A stretch of DNA of 64,000 nucleotides from Paenibacillus sp. FSL R10-2734. Lineage in GTDB: Bacteria; Bacillota; Bacilli; Paenibacillales; Paenibacillaceae. The stretch spans positions 1,736,001 to 1,800,000 of the forward strand of contig NZ_CP150170.1 in assembly GCF_037963865.1 (NCBI RefSeq), in the 5' to 3' direction. Made by a program: the position numbers and the translations under genes. This document shows, one piece after another, positions 1-8,240 of the stretch. The notes under the pieces were generated by a model. It was given only the letters and a program-made list of their open reading frames with translations. It was not told the DNA's origin and searched no databases. The number at the start of each line of letters is the position of its first letter. Within the stretch, counting starts at the first letter, position 1.

Positions 1-1
1 T

Positions 2-472
2 TTTGGAGCTTATTCCAAAAAAATAAAATCGATCGATGAGTTGGCTGACGGTGCGAAAGTTGCCATTCCGAACGATGCTACTAATGGTGGTCGGGCGCTA
101 ATCCTACTTGCGAAAAATGGTTTGATTACATTGAAAGACGATACAAACATTGCTGCAACAAAAGCAGATATCATTGAAAACAAGAAAAATCTTAAAATCA
201 TTGAGTTGGAAGCAGCTATGCTCCCGCGACAACTGGATGAGGTTGACCTTGCTTTGATCAACACGAATTTTGCACTAGACGCTGGTCTTGTGCCAACAAA
301 AGATGCTTTGTTCATCGAGGGTACGGATTCCCCTTATGCTAACATTCTGGTAACTCGTCAGGACAATAAAGACTCCGACGCGATCAAAAAGCTGGCCGCT
401 GCACTGAATTCTCCAGAAGCTAAAGCTTTCATTGAAGAGAAGTACGAAGGTGCGATCATTCCAGCATTTTAA
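2..472 (+). CDS. metQ: MetQ-type substrate-binding lipoprotein, C-terminal part (gene enters from the left edge)
   Basis: This is the C-terminal part of a NlpA/MetQ family binding protein, the extracellular receptor of a MetNIQ ABC importer for methionine. The reading frame is open from the first bases of the window (FGAYSKKIKSIDELADG), so the start, signal peptide and lipobox lie outside. Visible family features are the VAIPNDATNGGRAL segment, the LPRQLDEVDLALINTNFAL segment that lines the ligand cleft, and the closing stretch with SPEAKAFIEEKYEGAIIPAF. A hairpin terminator follows, so this is probably the last gene of a metNIQ operon. The family is certain; methionine as ligand is inferred from the close match to MetQ. 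Confidence 0.9.
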   Translation, partial: FGAYSKKIKSIDELADGAKVAIPNDATNGGRALILLAKNGLITLKDDTNIAATKADIIENKKNLKIIELEAAMLPRQLDEVDLALINTNFALDAGLVPTKDALFIEGTDSPYANILVTRQDNKDSDAIKKLAAALNSPEAKAFIEEKYEGAIIPAF

Positions 473-499
473 GTAATGAAGCTTATCTAATCTCTAAAT

Positions 500-542
500 A
501 CACATAGAACCCGCAGCCTAATGGCTAGCGGGTTCTATGTGT
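500..542 (+). terminator. Hairpin terminator after metQ
   Basis: A near-perfect inverted repeat (ACACATAGAACCCGC paired with GCGGGTTCTATGTGT) lies 28 bases after the metQ stop. The T-run after it is weak. Confidence 0.7.
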
Positions 543-577
543 ATGTTGTAGGGGAAGGGCAAATCCTCTATAATAAG

Positions 578-612
578 AAAATCCCGATCTCCTGAAGTGG
601 GGATCGGGATGG
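578..612 (-). terminator. Terminator of the NifU-like gene
   Basis: On the minus strand ATCCCGATC and GATCGGGAT form a stem followed by a T-rich tail, just after the stop of the minus-strand NifU-like gene. Confidence 0.85.
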
Positions 613-624
613 ATATTGAATGGA

Positions 625-873
625 TTAGAATACTTGCATAACTTCTTGTACGCCTTCTACTTCTTCAAGAAGGGCGCGTTCAATCCCGGCTTTCAAGGTG
701 ATCGTGGAGCTTGGGCAGCTGCCGCAGGCACCCATAAGTTTCAACTTAACGATGCCGTCTTCTACATCGACCAGTTCAACGTCACCGCCATCGCGCTGCA
801 GGAACGGACGAAGCTTATCCAGCACTTCCAATACTTCATCATACATTTCGGTGCTTTGTGCATTCTCACTCAT
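625..873 (-). CDS. yutI: NifU-like Fe-S scaffold domain protein
   Basis: This 82-residue protein consists of a single NifU C-terminal domain, which binds a [4Fe-4S] cluster and passes it to client proteins. The core motif GACGSCPSSTITLK (CxxC) is intact, preceded by RPFLQRDGGDVELVDV, which is typical of the family. The start is preceded by an AAAGGAGTG ribosome binding site. Length matches B. subtilis YutI (about 80 residues). It lies back to back with the DUF1450 gene, and a second Fe-S assembly protein (YutM-like) is 3.3 kb away. Confidence 0.92.
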   Translation of the reverse strand: MSENAQSTEMYDEVLEVLDKLRPFLQRDGGDVELVDVEDGIVKLKLMGACGSCPSSTITLKAGIERALLEEVEGVQEVMQVF

Positions 874-954
874 TTCTCAATCACTCCTTTCGTAAGTTCA
901 TTATAGTACAAAAAGTTAAAAAATAAAATGGTTAGGCGGAATAGGGAGATCATC

Positions 955-1209
955 ATGAGACCAATTATTGAATTTTGTGCCAGTAACATGGGTCACGGTA
1001 CAGACAAGCTAATGCATAAGCTGGAGGAAAATCCAGATTACGATGTAATTGAATACGGATGCCTGAACAATTGTGGGGAATGTTATTTAACCCCATTCGC
1101 CATGGTTGAAGGTGACATCGTTGCAGCAGATACTGTTACTGAGCTAGAAGAGAAAATTGATGCTAAAATCAAAGAGCTAGAAGCTTGGTTCAATATAGAC
1201 CTTGACTAA
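955..1209 (+). CDS. yuzB: YuzB-like DUF1450 protein
   Basis: This small 84-residue protein belongs to the DUF1450/YuzB family. It begins MRPIIEFCASNMGHGTDKLM and carries a cysteine cluster, GCLNNCGECYLTPFAMVEG, that resembles thioredoxin-like ferredoxin or Fe-S binding loops. The function is not established. I chose the ATG at 955 rather than an in-frame ATG at 928 because AGGGAG lies six bases upstream of it and the family begins at this point. It is divergent from yutI and ends in a strong terminator. Its place among Fe-S and respiratory flavoprotein genes suggests redox work, which is inference. Confidence 0.85.
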   Translation: MRPIIEFCASNMGHGTDKLMHKLEENPDYDVIEYGCLNNCGECYLTPFAMVEGDIVAADTVTELEEKIDAKIKELEAWFNIDLD

Positions 1210-1223
1210 ATGTTTCTTGAGAG

Positions 1224-1271
1224 AAAAAGGGAGTGATCCATAATTTATATTATGGATCACTCCCTTTTTTT
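1224..1271 (+). terminator. Strong terminator after yuzB
   Basis: A long inverted repeat, AAAAAGGGAGTGATCCATAA with its complement, ends in a run of T, so it may act in both directions. Confidence 0.9.
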
Positions 1272-1337
1272 GGAACGATACTTGAACTAATCCCCAAAAT
1301 TTGATTGATTAGGTAACATGTTGCGGAGTGAAGCTTC

Positions 1338-1523
1338 TATCGGACTCAGACGACCTTATATGGAGTAATTTCCCTACATGTGGATTGCTATCGGACCCCA
1401 TAGTCGCTATTCGCCTGAAAAACAGCGTAAATGAACCTCTTTATAAGCAATAACGTCACTGGAGTCCGAAACTCTCCTGTAAAGGCGAAAATTTTACGAA
1501 TAGCGTCATCTGGGTCCGCATGG
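1338..1523. repeat. Palindromic intergenic element, locus A
   Basis: The gap 1272-1601 has no gene but holds two forward and two inverted copies of a roughly 20-bp motif close to CGGACYCCAGTGACGYTATT. The best copies are CGGACCCCATAGTCGCTATT (forward), AATAACGTCACTGGAGTCCG (inverted) and AATAGCGTCATCTGGGTCCG (inverted). The same forward-forward-inverted-inverted order recurs near 30,600, 45,600 and 53,700. Function unknown. Confidence 0.75.
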
Positions 1524-1601
1524 CATAAGCACTAATAACGTAAAGAAGCTATTCTCCCGTTATTGGAGAATAGCTTCTTTGAACAATACAAGCCCTTAGA
1601 T

Positions 1602-2663
1602 TTATCCTAAAGTGCGTTTCGACATCCAGAGCACCCCGCTCTTGAGGATACGGGGAACCCGTCCTTTGACGGAGCGTTGGCCCATCAGGCCAAATCCGGA
1701 TTTCTTACCTAGTGAGCCTAAGGTGCCCTTCAGACGAATAGCATGAAGCTTAGGAGTCTCGCCGCGCCATAAAGCTTGAATAACCTGAGCAACCTGCTCA
1801 CCTTGTGCTCCTGCTGCTTGCGCACTTGGTGCGAACGGCAGGCTGGCGCAGTCGCCAATCACATACACTTCTGGATAATCAGGTACACGATAATATTCAT
1901 CTAGAATGATCCGTCCTCCACGGTCCTTCGGTACTGTTAACTGCTGAACCACCTTCACCGGTTGAATCCCTGCGGTCCATACCGTAACATCTGAAACAAT
2001 TTCCTCTGTCCCATTAAAAAGAGCATTGTTCTCTACATGGGATACAGAGACACGTCCAAGCGTCTGTACTTGATGGTGGTGGAACCATTCTTCCACGTAT
2101 TGTGACAGCTTCGCCGGAAAGGCAGACAAGACACGTTCACCGCGATCCAGAATAGCAATATTAAGATCTGGTCGGCTCTCCCGAAGCTCTGCCGCCAATT
2201 CCACTCCACTTAGTCCGCCGCCTACGATGTTTATCGTCCCATAAGGCTTCACATCGTTTAAACGTTGATAAGTTTCCCGAGTTCCTGCAAAGGTCTGGAT
2301 ACTGCAAGTATATTGATCAGCTCCAGGGATGTTATGGTAATTGTCGGTACAGCCTAGCGCAATGGCTAGAATGTCATATGACACCGTCTCGTCAGGCTCG
2401 AGTGTAACGATTCTACTCTCCAAATCAATGGAACTCACTTCACCGTAACGGATGGTGAGACGGGGATGAACCGGAAACTGGATCCGCAAGTGATAATCAG
2501 TTACTGTACCTGCGGCAAGCGCATAATATTCCGTTTTGATTCCTTGATAAGGCATTCGGTCAATTAAGATAATTTCAATATCCTGAGGAAGGTGATTATT
2601 GAGCAATTCTTGAATTAGGGCCAAGCCGCCATAGCCGCCGCCCAGAACGAGTAGTGTTCTCAT
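1602..2663 (-). CDS. yumB: Type II NADH dehydrogenase-like flavoprotein (YumB-like)
   Basis: A 353-residue pyridine-nucleotide-disulfide oxidoreductase family member that probably oxidises NAD(P)H and reduces a quinone at the membrane face. The FAD-binding motif is at the N-terminus (LVLGGGYGGLALIQEL), the NADH-binding motif is near residue 145 (INIVGGGLSGVELAAEL), and the second FAD contact is YVIGDCASLP. The C-terminal part, GTLGSLGKKSGFGLMGQR, resembles NDH-2 proteins. It lies 50 bases downstream of mqnE on the same strand, so menaquinone synthesis and a quinone-linked dehydrogenase may be co-transcribed. It is clearly different from the second NDH-2 gene at 8,241. The exact electron acceptor is inferred. 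Confidence 0.85.
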   Translation of the reverse strand: MRTLLVLGGGYGGLALIQELLNNHLPQDIEIILIDRMPYQGIKTEYYALAAGTVTDYHLRIQFPVHPRLTIRYGEVSSIDLESRIVTLEPDETVSYDILAIALGCTDNYHNIPGADQYTCSIQTFAGTRETYQRLNDVKPYGTINIVGGGLSGVELAAELRESRPDLNIAILDRGERVLSAFPAKLSQYVEEWFHHHQVQTLGRVSVSHVENNALFNGTEEIVSDVTVWTAGIQPVKVVQQLTVPKDRGGRIILDEYYRVPDYPEVYVIGDCASLPFAPSAQAAGAQGEQVAQVIQALWRGETPKLHAIRLKGTLGSLGKKSGFGLMGQRSVKGRVPRILKSGVLWMSKRTLG

Positions 2664-2713
2664 GCTGACCGAACTTCCTTTCCAATATAGGGTAACGGAT
2701 CTAAGATAGTCTT

Positions 2714-3820
2714 TTATTCGTATACCTTTATCGCATTGTAGAAAGTATCGCGTTCCACTGGAATTCGTCCAGCACCTTTTACTAGCCAGATCAATTCATC
2801 GCGAGTGAGGCCTTCAGGTGTTAAGGCGCCAGCCGCATGGCTAATGCGTTCTTTAAGGATGGTACCATGAACGTCAGAAGCACCGAAGTTCAGCGCAACC
2901 TGAGTAAGCTGAGGACCGATATTAATGAAGTAGGCTTTGATGTGATCGAAATTATCCAGCATCAATCTGCTGATCGCAATCGTCTTCAGATCCTCATAAG
3001 CGGAGTTGCGGCGCATAATGCCTGCATTCTTATTCTTAGGCTGCATAGATAATGGAATGAATACCATAAAACCATTGGTTTCGTCCTGCAGATCGCGGAT
3101 CTGCATCATGTGCCGGATACGGTCTTCATGAGATTCAATGGAGCCATAGAGCATAGTGGTATGCGTCTTCATGCCAAGCTGATGTGCCGTCCGGTGAACT
3201 TCCAGATATTCTTCGACATTAGCTTTATCTACGCGCATTTTTTTACGGTATTGATCGGATAATATTTCTGCGCCTCCACCAGTAAGCGTCTTAAGTCCTG
3301 CGGCACGCAGTTGTTCTAGTACCTCACGAATGCTCAACCCGCTAATTCGGGTGAAAAAATCGATCTCGGCTGCAGTGTATGCTTTTAAGGTTACCTCAGG
3401 AAAACGGTCATTCAAGGCTTTTAAAGAATCCACGTAATACTGGAAGGGAACCTTGTCATTATGACCACCGACGATATGGAATTCGCGCACGCCTGGCTGA
3501 ATATGCTGTTCGACATATTGCACCATTTCCTGACCGGAAAGGGTATAAGCACCCTCTTCTCCATCATCTTTGCGGAAATTGCAGAATGCACAGTGTGATT
3601 CGCAAACATTGGTGAAATAAAGACTCATATTTTCGATAAAATATACCCTGTTGTTGTTCTTAGCAATATTGACTTCATTCGCTAGCTGGCCAATCGTAAG
3701 TAGGTCGTTGCTTTGATATAAATAAACGCCATCTTCTAAATTCAATCTTTCGCCGCCGCGAACTTTTTCAATAATGTTCATCATTCGGGCGTCTGTTTGG
3801 GGGGTGAAAAGAGTAGACAT
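2714..3820 (-). CDS. mqnE: Aminofutalosine synthase MqnE
   Basis: This is a radical SAM enzyme of the futalosine route to menaquinone. It joins SAM and 3-(1-carboxyvinyloxy)benzoate to form aminofutalosine. The cluster motif CESHCAFCNF (CxxxCxxC) is near residue 65. The stretches REFHIVGGHNDK and KAYTAAEIDFFTR are typical of MqnE rather than MqnC. I start at the ATG at 3,820 because AGGAGG lies ten bases upstream, which gives 368 residues, the usual size; an upstream extension lacks such a site. It probably forms an operon with the NDH-2-like gene. It implies the organism makes menaquinone by the futalosine pathway. Confidence 0.92.
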   Translation of the reverse strand: MSTLFTPQTDARMMNIIEKVRGGERLNLEDGVYLYQSNDLLTIGQLANEVNIAKNNNRVYFIENMSLYFTNVCESHCAFCNFRKDDGEEGAYTLSGQEMVQYVEQHIQPGVREFHIVGGHNDKVPFQYYVDSLKALNDRFPEVTLKAYTAAEIDFFTRISGLSIREVLEQLRAAGLKTLTGGGAEILSDQYRKKMRVDKANVEEYLEVHRTAHQLGMKTHTTMLYGSIESHEDRIRHMMQIRDLQDETNGFMVFIPLSMQPKNKNAGIMRRNSAYEDLKTIAISRLMLDNFDHIKAYFINIGPQLTQVALNFGASDVHGTILKERISHAAGALTPEGLTRDELIWLVKGAGRIPVERDTFYNAIKVYE

Positions 3821-4057
3821 ATTATAAATTCCTCCTGAAAGTTTTACGGGTCCTATTGCCCGCAGATAATTCCCAGACTTACCCAGACGGTAGCTGTTCA
3901 TCATGAAAATAAAGAGGTGGTTTAGCCTCCGTGACAAATTTCCGAATTTTTACTTATGTTTGCCTTCCTTATTATAAACCTCTCTTATAAGGGGATCAAC
4001 AGCTTGATATTGATGGTTTATTTTGGTGAGATGGGTCAAGCATAAGACAGTTGTGAC

Positions 4058-4086
4058 TTGAGGGTAATGGAATAGTCGGTTATACT
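4058..4086 (+). promoter_or_regulatory. Candidate sigma-A promoter of the yutM-like gene
   Basis: TTGAGG and TATACT are separated by 17 bases. The rest of the 3,821-4,176 gap between mqnE and yutM shows nothing else I can name. Confidence 0.5.
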
Positions 4087-4176
4087 GAATTTATTAAAGA
4101 AAGTAACTTTTGACCGGAAGGTCACTTAAACATAAGTTTTTTCTGAAGTGAGTCTAATTTATAGGAGGATATAATC

Positions 4177-4536
4177 ATGATTAATATTAGCGAAAAGGCA
4201 GCAGAACAATTAAAGGCGATGCTTGCTGAACAAGAAGCGCCGAACATGTTCCTCCGTATTGGAGTAACGCCCGGCGGATGCAGTGGATTCTCTTACGCTA
4301 TGGGCTTTGATGATATTGAAAGCGATCAGGACGTATACATGGACATCGAAGAGATGAAGGTTGTCGTAGAGAAAGAGAATCTTCGTTACCTTGATGGCCT
4401 CGAAATTGATTTCGAAGAATCCGGCATGACTGGCGGCTTCACCATTAATAACCCGAACGCTACTGCAACCTGCGGCTGCGGCTCAAGCTTCCGGACAGCT
4501 AAGGATGCTGGGAAACCGAACGAAGAGCCTTGCTAA
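4177..4536 (+). CDS. yutM: A-type Fe-S carrier protein (IscA/ErpA/YutM family)
   Basis: A 119-residue HesB/IscA family protein that carries Fe-S clusters to target enzymes. The three cluster cysteines are present: one in VTPGGCSGFSYAMGF and two in the TCGCGSSF motif near the C-terminus. A strong AGGAGG site precedes the ATG. A hairpin terminator follows directly, so it is a single-gene transcript. The C-terminal tail RTAKDAGKPNEEPC is somewhat longer than in minimal IscA proteins and carries an extra cysteine. It complements the NifU-like protein at the start of the window. Confidence 0.93.
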   Translation: MINISEKAAEQLKAMLAEQEAPNMFLRIGVTPGGCSGFSYAMGFDDIESDQDVYMDIEEMKVVVEKENLRYLDGLEIDFEESGMTGGFTINNPNATATCGCGSSFRTAKDAGKPNEEPC

Positions 4537-4548
4537 TAGCGAAATTAC

Positions 4549-4597
4549 GCCTCCAAGCCCCGTGTTGAGTTCTACAACACTGGCTTGGAGGTTTTTT
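4549..4597 (+). terminator. Terminator after yutM-like gene
   Basis: CCTCCAAGCC pairs around a loop with GGCTTGGAGG, followed by six T. Confidence 0.9.
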
Positions 4598-4645
4598 AAT
4601 ATCTAATAATTCATATGACAAAAGTCATCACAAGGAGCTCTTTGC

Positions 4646-5098
4646 ATGCAAATCAGGAAACTAAACGCAGATGAACAACCCCCCTTTAAATTATTGTTAT
4701 TAGCCGATCCTTCTCAAAGTGTAGTTGAAGAATATTTAAAAAGAGGTCAATGTTTTGTAGCTGAAGTGGAAAATTGTGTGATAGGTGTCTATGTTTTGCT
4801 ACAAACAAGGCCTGAGACAGTGGAGCTAGTGAATATTGCTGTTGATGAGAGTCATCAAGGTAAAGGCATCGGGAAGCAGCTGGTCTATCATGCGATTCAG
4901 AATGCGAGTTTACTTGGTGCGAAGACGGTTGAAGTCGGTACGGGAAATTCAAGTGTAGGACAGCTTGCTCTTTATCAGAAATGTGGATTTAGAATCACAG
5001 GAATCGACCGAGACTTCTTTATCAGACATTACAGTGAAGAGATTGTTGAAAATGGGATCAAAGTAGTGGATATGATCCGCCTTTCATTAGATATATGA
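4646..5098 (+). CDS. GNAT N-acetyltransferase (YvbK-like)
   Basis: A 150-residue GNAT-fold acetyltransferase that moves an acetyl group from acetyl-CoA to an amine. The acetyl-CoA binding loop is ESHQGKGIGKQLV (Q/RxxGxG/A). The later part, VEVGTGNSSVGQLALYQKCG followed by FRITGID, closely resembles B. subtilis YvbK, whose relatives act on aminoalkylphosphonates or related amines. An AAGGAG site precedes the ATG. It stands alone between two terminators. The substrate cannot be told from sequence. Confidence 0.85.
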   Translation: MQIRKLNADEQPPFKLLLLADPSQSVVEEYLKRGQCFVAEVENCVIGVYVLLQTRPETVELVNIAVDESHQGKGIGKQLVYHAIQNASLLGAKTVEVGTGNSSVGQLALYQKCGFRITGIDRDFFIRHYSEEIVENGIKVVDMIRLSLDI

Positions 5099-5105
5099 GT
5101 AATAG

Positions 5106-5153
5106 GCAAACAAAAGCCCTCTGACGGTATTCCGTGAGAGGGCTTTTGTTTGT
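5106..5153. terminator. Bidirectional terminator between convergent genes
   Basis: CAAACAAAAGCCCTCT pairs with AGAGGGCTTTTGTTTG. A-rich and T-rich flanks allow use from both sides. Confidence 0.85.
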
Positions 5154-5165
5154 TTCTGGGTACAA

Positions 5166-5375
5166 TTAGGCTGGAATAATAAACTTGTAATTAATCATAA
5201 ACACGATGAGTGCTGCTGCGCCAAGGGAAAAGGCAATACAGCCAGCACCCAGTGCTCTGCGTCTGTCTTTAATAAATTTAAAGCCAATAGCGCAGATCAG
5301 TATAGTAGTTCCAGCCAATACGATGGACATCCCAAGCATGGCCACCCAATATAAAACCTCAAAAAACTGAGCCAT
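5166..5375 (-). CDS. Small two-span membrane protein, unknown function
   Basis: A 69-residue protein with two hydrophobic segments, roughly residues 8-34 and 43-65, joined by a short basic loop (KFIKDRRR). A GGGAGGG site lies just upstream of the start. I recognise no family. Its size and pattern fit a small integral membrane protein. It converges on the YvbK-like gene through a shared terminator. Nothing around it reveals its role; a longer overlapping frame upstream (to 5,482) has no ribosome binding site and was ignored. The 5,376-5,683 gap upstream contains three CATACAA strings but no gene. Confidence 0.65.
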   Translation of the reverse strand: MAQFFEVLYWVAMLGMSIVLAGTTILICAIGFKFIKDRRRALGAGCIAFSLGAAALIVFMINYKFIIPA

Positions 5376-5683
5376 TCCGAGCCCTCCCCGCGCTGTTTTT
5401 TAGTGATTGGAATCGAAAATGTAACCGCTATTAATAATACAACGATTTTGAAGATTATTCTAGTTATAGTGAACTCATCCATTGAGATTTAAATGTCGAA
5501 TGTATAGAGATAAGAACATACAAAATCTGCAATCTAACCATACAAGGCTGAGATTGATGTCGATACAAGCACTAAGCCCTTTTTGCTAAGAGCCTCTTCC
5601 TACACGGACAATCATACAAGAGGGCGGGACCTTTTCTGAGTAATGTATAGGGTAGGCTGGAATGTGAAAGGAGGGAAAGGACG

Positions 5684-6346
5684 ATGTCGGGAAGACAACT
5701 GGCTAGCAAATGGATAAAGACAGAAGCATTGCTCAGTGACGCAAGGGTTTCTCATTATATACCAATGACGAGGGTGTATACTGCTGCCTCGCTGTTAGCC
5801 ATGCTCCGGAGATACGGGAATGTGGTTATTAAACCTATTGTTGGTGGTGGAGGTTACGGTGTAATCAAAGTATTTCGGGATAGCAGAGGTTATGGATTTA
5901 CTTATATGGACAGAACTCGAATTTACAAAGATTTTGGATCCATGAGACGTGCGCTCCATTTCGTCAAGGTTAGACGTAGATACTTGATTCAACAAGGGAT
6001 TTCTCTTGCCAGAATTGGTGGACGCCCTATTGATTATCGGGTCAAGGTAGTGAAGAATGGTGGTGTTTGGGAGTTTCGCTCCATGGTAGGAAGATTGGCT
6101 CGGCCTGGCCTGTTCGTGACTAATTTATGTAAAGGGGGCACGATGCTTTCTTGTCGAGAAGGACTTCGTAGATCGTTGCCTCGGATCAAAGCCTCGACGA
6201 AGAAAGCAGAGATGCGCAGGCTAACGCATGTATGTATCGAACTGATGGAACGGCACTTTCCGGGAATAGGTGAGCTAGGCTTTGATTATGCCGTAGATTA
6301 CTCAGGAAAAATATGGATATTAGAGGTTAATACAAGACCTCAGTAA
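5684..6346 (+). CDS. YheC/YheD-family ATP-grasp protein, short form
   Basis: A 220-residue member of the YheC/YheD family of ATP-grasp-like proteins, several of which are associated with the endospore coat. The phosphate-binding loop resembles ATP-grasp enzymes (VIKPIVGGGGYGVIKV). The central block has GGRPIDYRVKV and the C-terminal block, GELGFDYAVDYSGKIWILEV followed by NTRP, holds the metal-binding acid and Asn. It lacks the N-terminal domain of full-length forms (about 360 residues, compare 46,918). The start at 5,684 has an AAAGGAGGG site. Reaction and substrate are unknown; ATP-dependent ligation to a spore component is inference from the fold. Confidence 0.8.
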   Translation: MSGRQLASKWIKTEALLSDARVSHYIPMTRVYTAASLLAMLRRYGNVVIKPIVGGGGYGVIKVFRDSRGYGFTYMDRTRIYKDFGSMRRALHFVKVRRRYLIQQGISLARIGGRPIDYRVKVVKNGGVWEFRSMVGRLARPGLFVTNLCKGGTMLSCREGLRRSLPRIKASTKKAEMRRLTHVCIELMERHFPGIGELGFDYAVDYSGKIWILEVNTRPQ

Positions 6347-6484
6347 ATTAACAAATATTTTTAGAATTGACGATAATAGAGTAGTAAGTTAAAATTGCGT
6401 TTAGTTGCGTTCTTTTGGGGTAAATAATATTGTAATTTTTTACAATAAAAATATATTTTTAGCTCTATACAAGTGGTTCAATCC

Positions 6485-6584
6485 TGTGTATAACTATTAT
6501 CCCCATATTCCACTGTGCAGTTATCACCTTTGCAGCGCTTACGCACATATTATACACAGGATTTCCACATGTACTTGTGGATAA
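6485..6584. promoter_or_regulatory. Cluster of DnaA boxes upstream of sda
   Basis: Three exact matches to TTATNCACA occur: TGTGTATAA (6,485-6,493, inverted), TTATACACA (6,550-6,558) and TGTGGATAA (6,576-6,584, inverted). Near matches are TTATCCCCA (6,497-6,505) and TTACGCACA (6,539-6,547). An AT-rich stretch lies upstream (6,420-6,465). In B. subtilis sda is controlled by DnaA through such boxes, so these probably serve the same checkpoint. Confidence 0.8.
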
Positions 6585-6586
6585 CG

Positions 6587-6622
6587 CGAACGCTTGTTCG
6601 AAAAATGATAGTTTGATATGAT
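6587..6622 (+). promoter_or_regulatory. sda promoter with an SOS-box-like palindrome
   Basis: CGAACGCTTGTTCG (6,587-6,600) has CGAAC/GTTCG half-sites and differs at one position from the B. subtilis LexA consensus CGAACRNRYGTTYC. It overlaps a possible -35 (TTGTTC, 6,595-6,600) placed 16 bases before TATGAT (6,617-6,622). LexA control is inferred. Confidence 0.5.
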
Positions 6623-6660
6623 AGATTTAGATCCAAATACAGGAAAGGTAGATGAACGTT

Positions 6661-6804
6661 ATGGTTGAATTGTCGGATGAGATGCTTCTAGACTCTTACC
6701 ATAGAGCAATAGAACTGCAACTAGAGTATGATTTCATTGCTCTTCTACTCGTTGAAATTCGCAAACGCAACTTACACTCTCCAGTTCATGCGGTTCTTCA
6801 TTAA
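6661..6804 (+). CDS. sda: Sda, inhibitor of sporulation histidine kinase
   Basis: A 47-residue helical hairpin protein that blocks autophosphorylation of the sporulation kinase KinA, so that cells with replication trouble do not sporulate. The sequence starts MVELSDEMLLDSYHRAIELQ and continues YDFIALLLVEIRKRNL. It aligns without gaps to the B. subtilis pattern LSDELLIESY...DFIELIENEIKRRSL. I chose ATG 6,661 for family length; an in-frame ATG at 6,652 would add three residues and sits close behind AGGAAAGG. Upstream DnaA boxes match the known DnaA control of sda. A bidirectional terminator follows. Confidence 0.85.
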   Translation: MVELSDEMLLDSYHRAIELQLEYDFIALLLVEIRKRNLHSPVHAVLH

Positions 6805-6863
6805 AAGCGCAAAGTAATCCTTTGTAGCTGGCTACATATAAATAAACCGCGAGTCACAAACAT

Positions 6864-6920
6864 AAAAGGGTATCCTGATAGGCTGCTATTGATAGGCCTG
6901 TCAGAATACCCTTTTTTATT
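6864..6920. terminator. Bidirectional terminator between sda and yumC
   Basis: AAAAGGGTATCCTGA pairs with TCAGAATACCCTTTTTT around further complementary sequence. Confidence 0.85.
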
Positions 6921-6933
6921 GTAGTAGATAGAA

Positions 6934-7935
6934 TTAGAGTTTCATATTACTACTGTGTCCTGGTGAAAGCTTGGCTTCCGGATCGATGTAGACCTTTGCA
7001 TTATTCACAGCCGTTGGGGCTTCGCCGAATCCTACAGCAATTAGTTTCAGCTTACCTGGATACGTAGTGATATCGCCGGCAGCAAATATTCCCGGAATAC
7101 TCGTTTCCATACGTGAGTCAACGACAATGGAGTTTCCTTCGATATCGATACCCCATTCTGCAATGGGTCCCAGAGAGGAAATGAATCCGAAATTGACGAT
7201 TACACTGTCGACTTCGATTTCTTGCGTTTCTTTGGTTTTGATATGAGATAAGGTAACCTTAGTAATGAACTCGTCACCATGCAATTCTGTAATTTCAGTA
7301 GGTGTAATTACGTTAACTTTCGAAGCCATCAGATTCTCAACACTATGCTCATGCGCACGGAATTTATCCCGGCGGTGAATCAGGGTTACCTGTTCAGCGA
7401 TCGGTTCCAGCATAAGTGCCCAGTCAACTGCAGAGTCACCGCCACCGCTGATCAGAACTTTTTTATCTTTAAAGGCATTCAAATCATTTACAAAATAATG
7501 GAGGTTGGCTTTTTCAAAACGTCCAGCGTTGGGTAATTCCAAACGACGAGGCTCAAATGCACCTACACCAGCTGTAATGATAATTGCTTTGCTGTGATAT
7601 TCGGCTACATCGGTTGTAACTACGAAATGGCGTTCGTCCCGTTTCTGAACAGAAATTACTTTCTCCTCCAGCCGGATATTCGATTGGAACATATCCATTT
7701 GCCGAGATAAGTTGTCGACCAATTCTTGTGCTGTTACTTTTGGGAAACCTGCTACATCATAAATGTATTTTTCTGGATAAAGGGCAGCAAGTTGACCTCC
7801 CAATTGGGGCATACTTTCAATAAGTGTTACTGATGCCTGACGCATCCCACCGTAAAATGCGGCAAACATGCCAGCTGGGCCGCCACCTATGATTAAAAGG
7901 TCGCTCATAGGAACGCCGGATTGCTCTTGTGTCAC
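6934..7935 (-). CDS. yumC: Ferredoxin/flavodoxin-NADP+ reductase, YumC type
   Basis: A 333-residue thioredoxin-reductase-like ferredoxin-NADP+ oxidoreductase, which exchanges electrons between NADPH and ferredoxin or flavodoxin. The FAD motif is LLIIGGGPAGMFAAFYGGMR near residue 13. The NADPH motif is VLISGGGDSAVDWALML with HRRDKFRAHE after it, and the second FAD motif is GIFAAGDITTYPGKLKLIAV. The CxxC redox pair of true thioredoxin reductase is absent, as expected for YumC. The start is GTG, with GGAGGTG eleven bases upstream. It is divergent from the NDH-2 gene at 8,241. Confidence 0.93.
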   Translation of the reverse strand: MTQEQSGVPMSDLLIIGGGPAGMFAAFYGGMRQASVTLIESMPQLGGQLAALYPEKYIYDVAGFPKVTAQELVDNLSRQMDMFQSNIRLEEKVISVQKRDERHFVVTTDVAEYHSKAIIITAGVGAFEPRRLELPNAGRFEKANLHYFVNDLNAFKDKKVLISGGGDSAVDWALMLEPIAEQVTLIHRRDKFRAHEHSVENLMASKVNVITPTEITELHGDEFITKVTLSHIKTKETQEIEVDSVIVNFGFISSLGPIAEWGIDIEGNSIVVDSRMETSIPGIFAAGDITTYPGKLKLIAVGFGEAPTAVNNAKVYIDPEAKLSPGHSSNMKL

Positions 7936-8240
7936 GGGATATTACACCTCCGAGTTGATATATTCATTTTGCCATACTTGTATTCTTACTTATTATAAAC
8001 ATAGTGACACATACCTGCAAAGAAAGACTTTAGAAGACAATAAGAATGTGACGTTTTTTAGTATTTTTTATGTTTGATTAATAATACACTAAGGTTTACA
8101 ATGGATATGGTCAATTTAGAAATCCTTTAAGTTTGATTGGAATTTCTTCTAAATATAAGTGTATAAATTCACAAAAAGGACCGTACATTGTTTCAATAAA
8201 AAATACAAAGACAGATTTACCTCTTGGAAGGAGCCGGAAC

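Noticed and set aside
10..315. Minus-strand open frame opposite metQ
   Set aside because: The plus-strand frame is a clear MetQ; the opposite frame is a shadow with Ser/Phe-biased composition.
5517..5620. Three CATACAA strings upstream of the short ATP-grasp gene as sigma-E or sigma-K promoters
   Set aside because: None has a matching -35 at proper distance, so they are not annotated as promoters.
6485..6584. DnaA box cluster as a replication origin
   Set aside because: There are only three exact boxes, no dnaA or dnaN neighbours, and the location directly upstream of sda explains them better.
8133..8240. N-terminal extension of the NDH-2 gene
   Set aside because: It has no ribosome binding site, while GGAAGGAG sits just before the ATG at 8,241, where the family begins.
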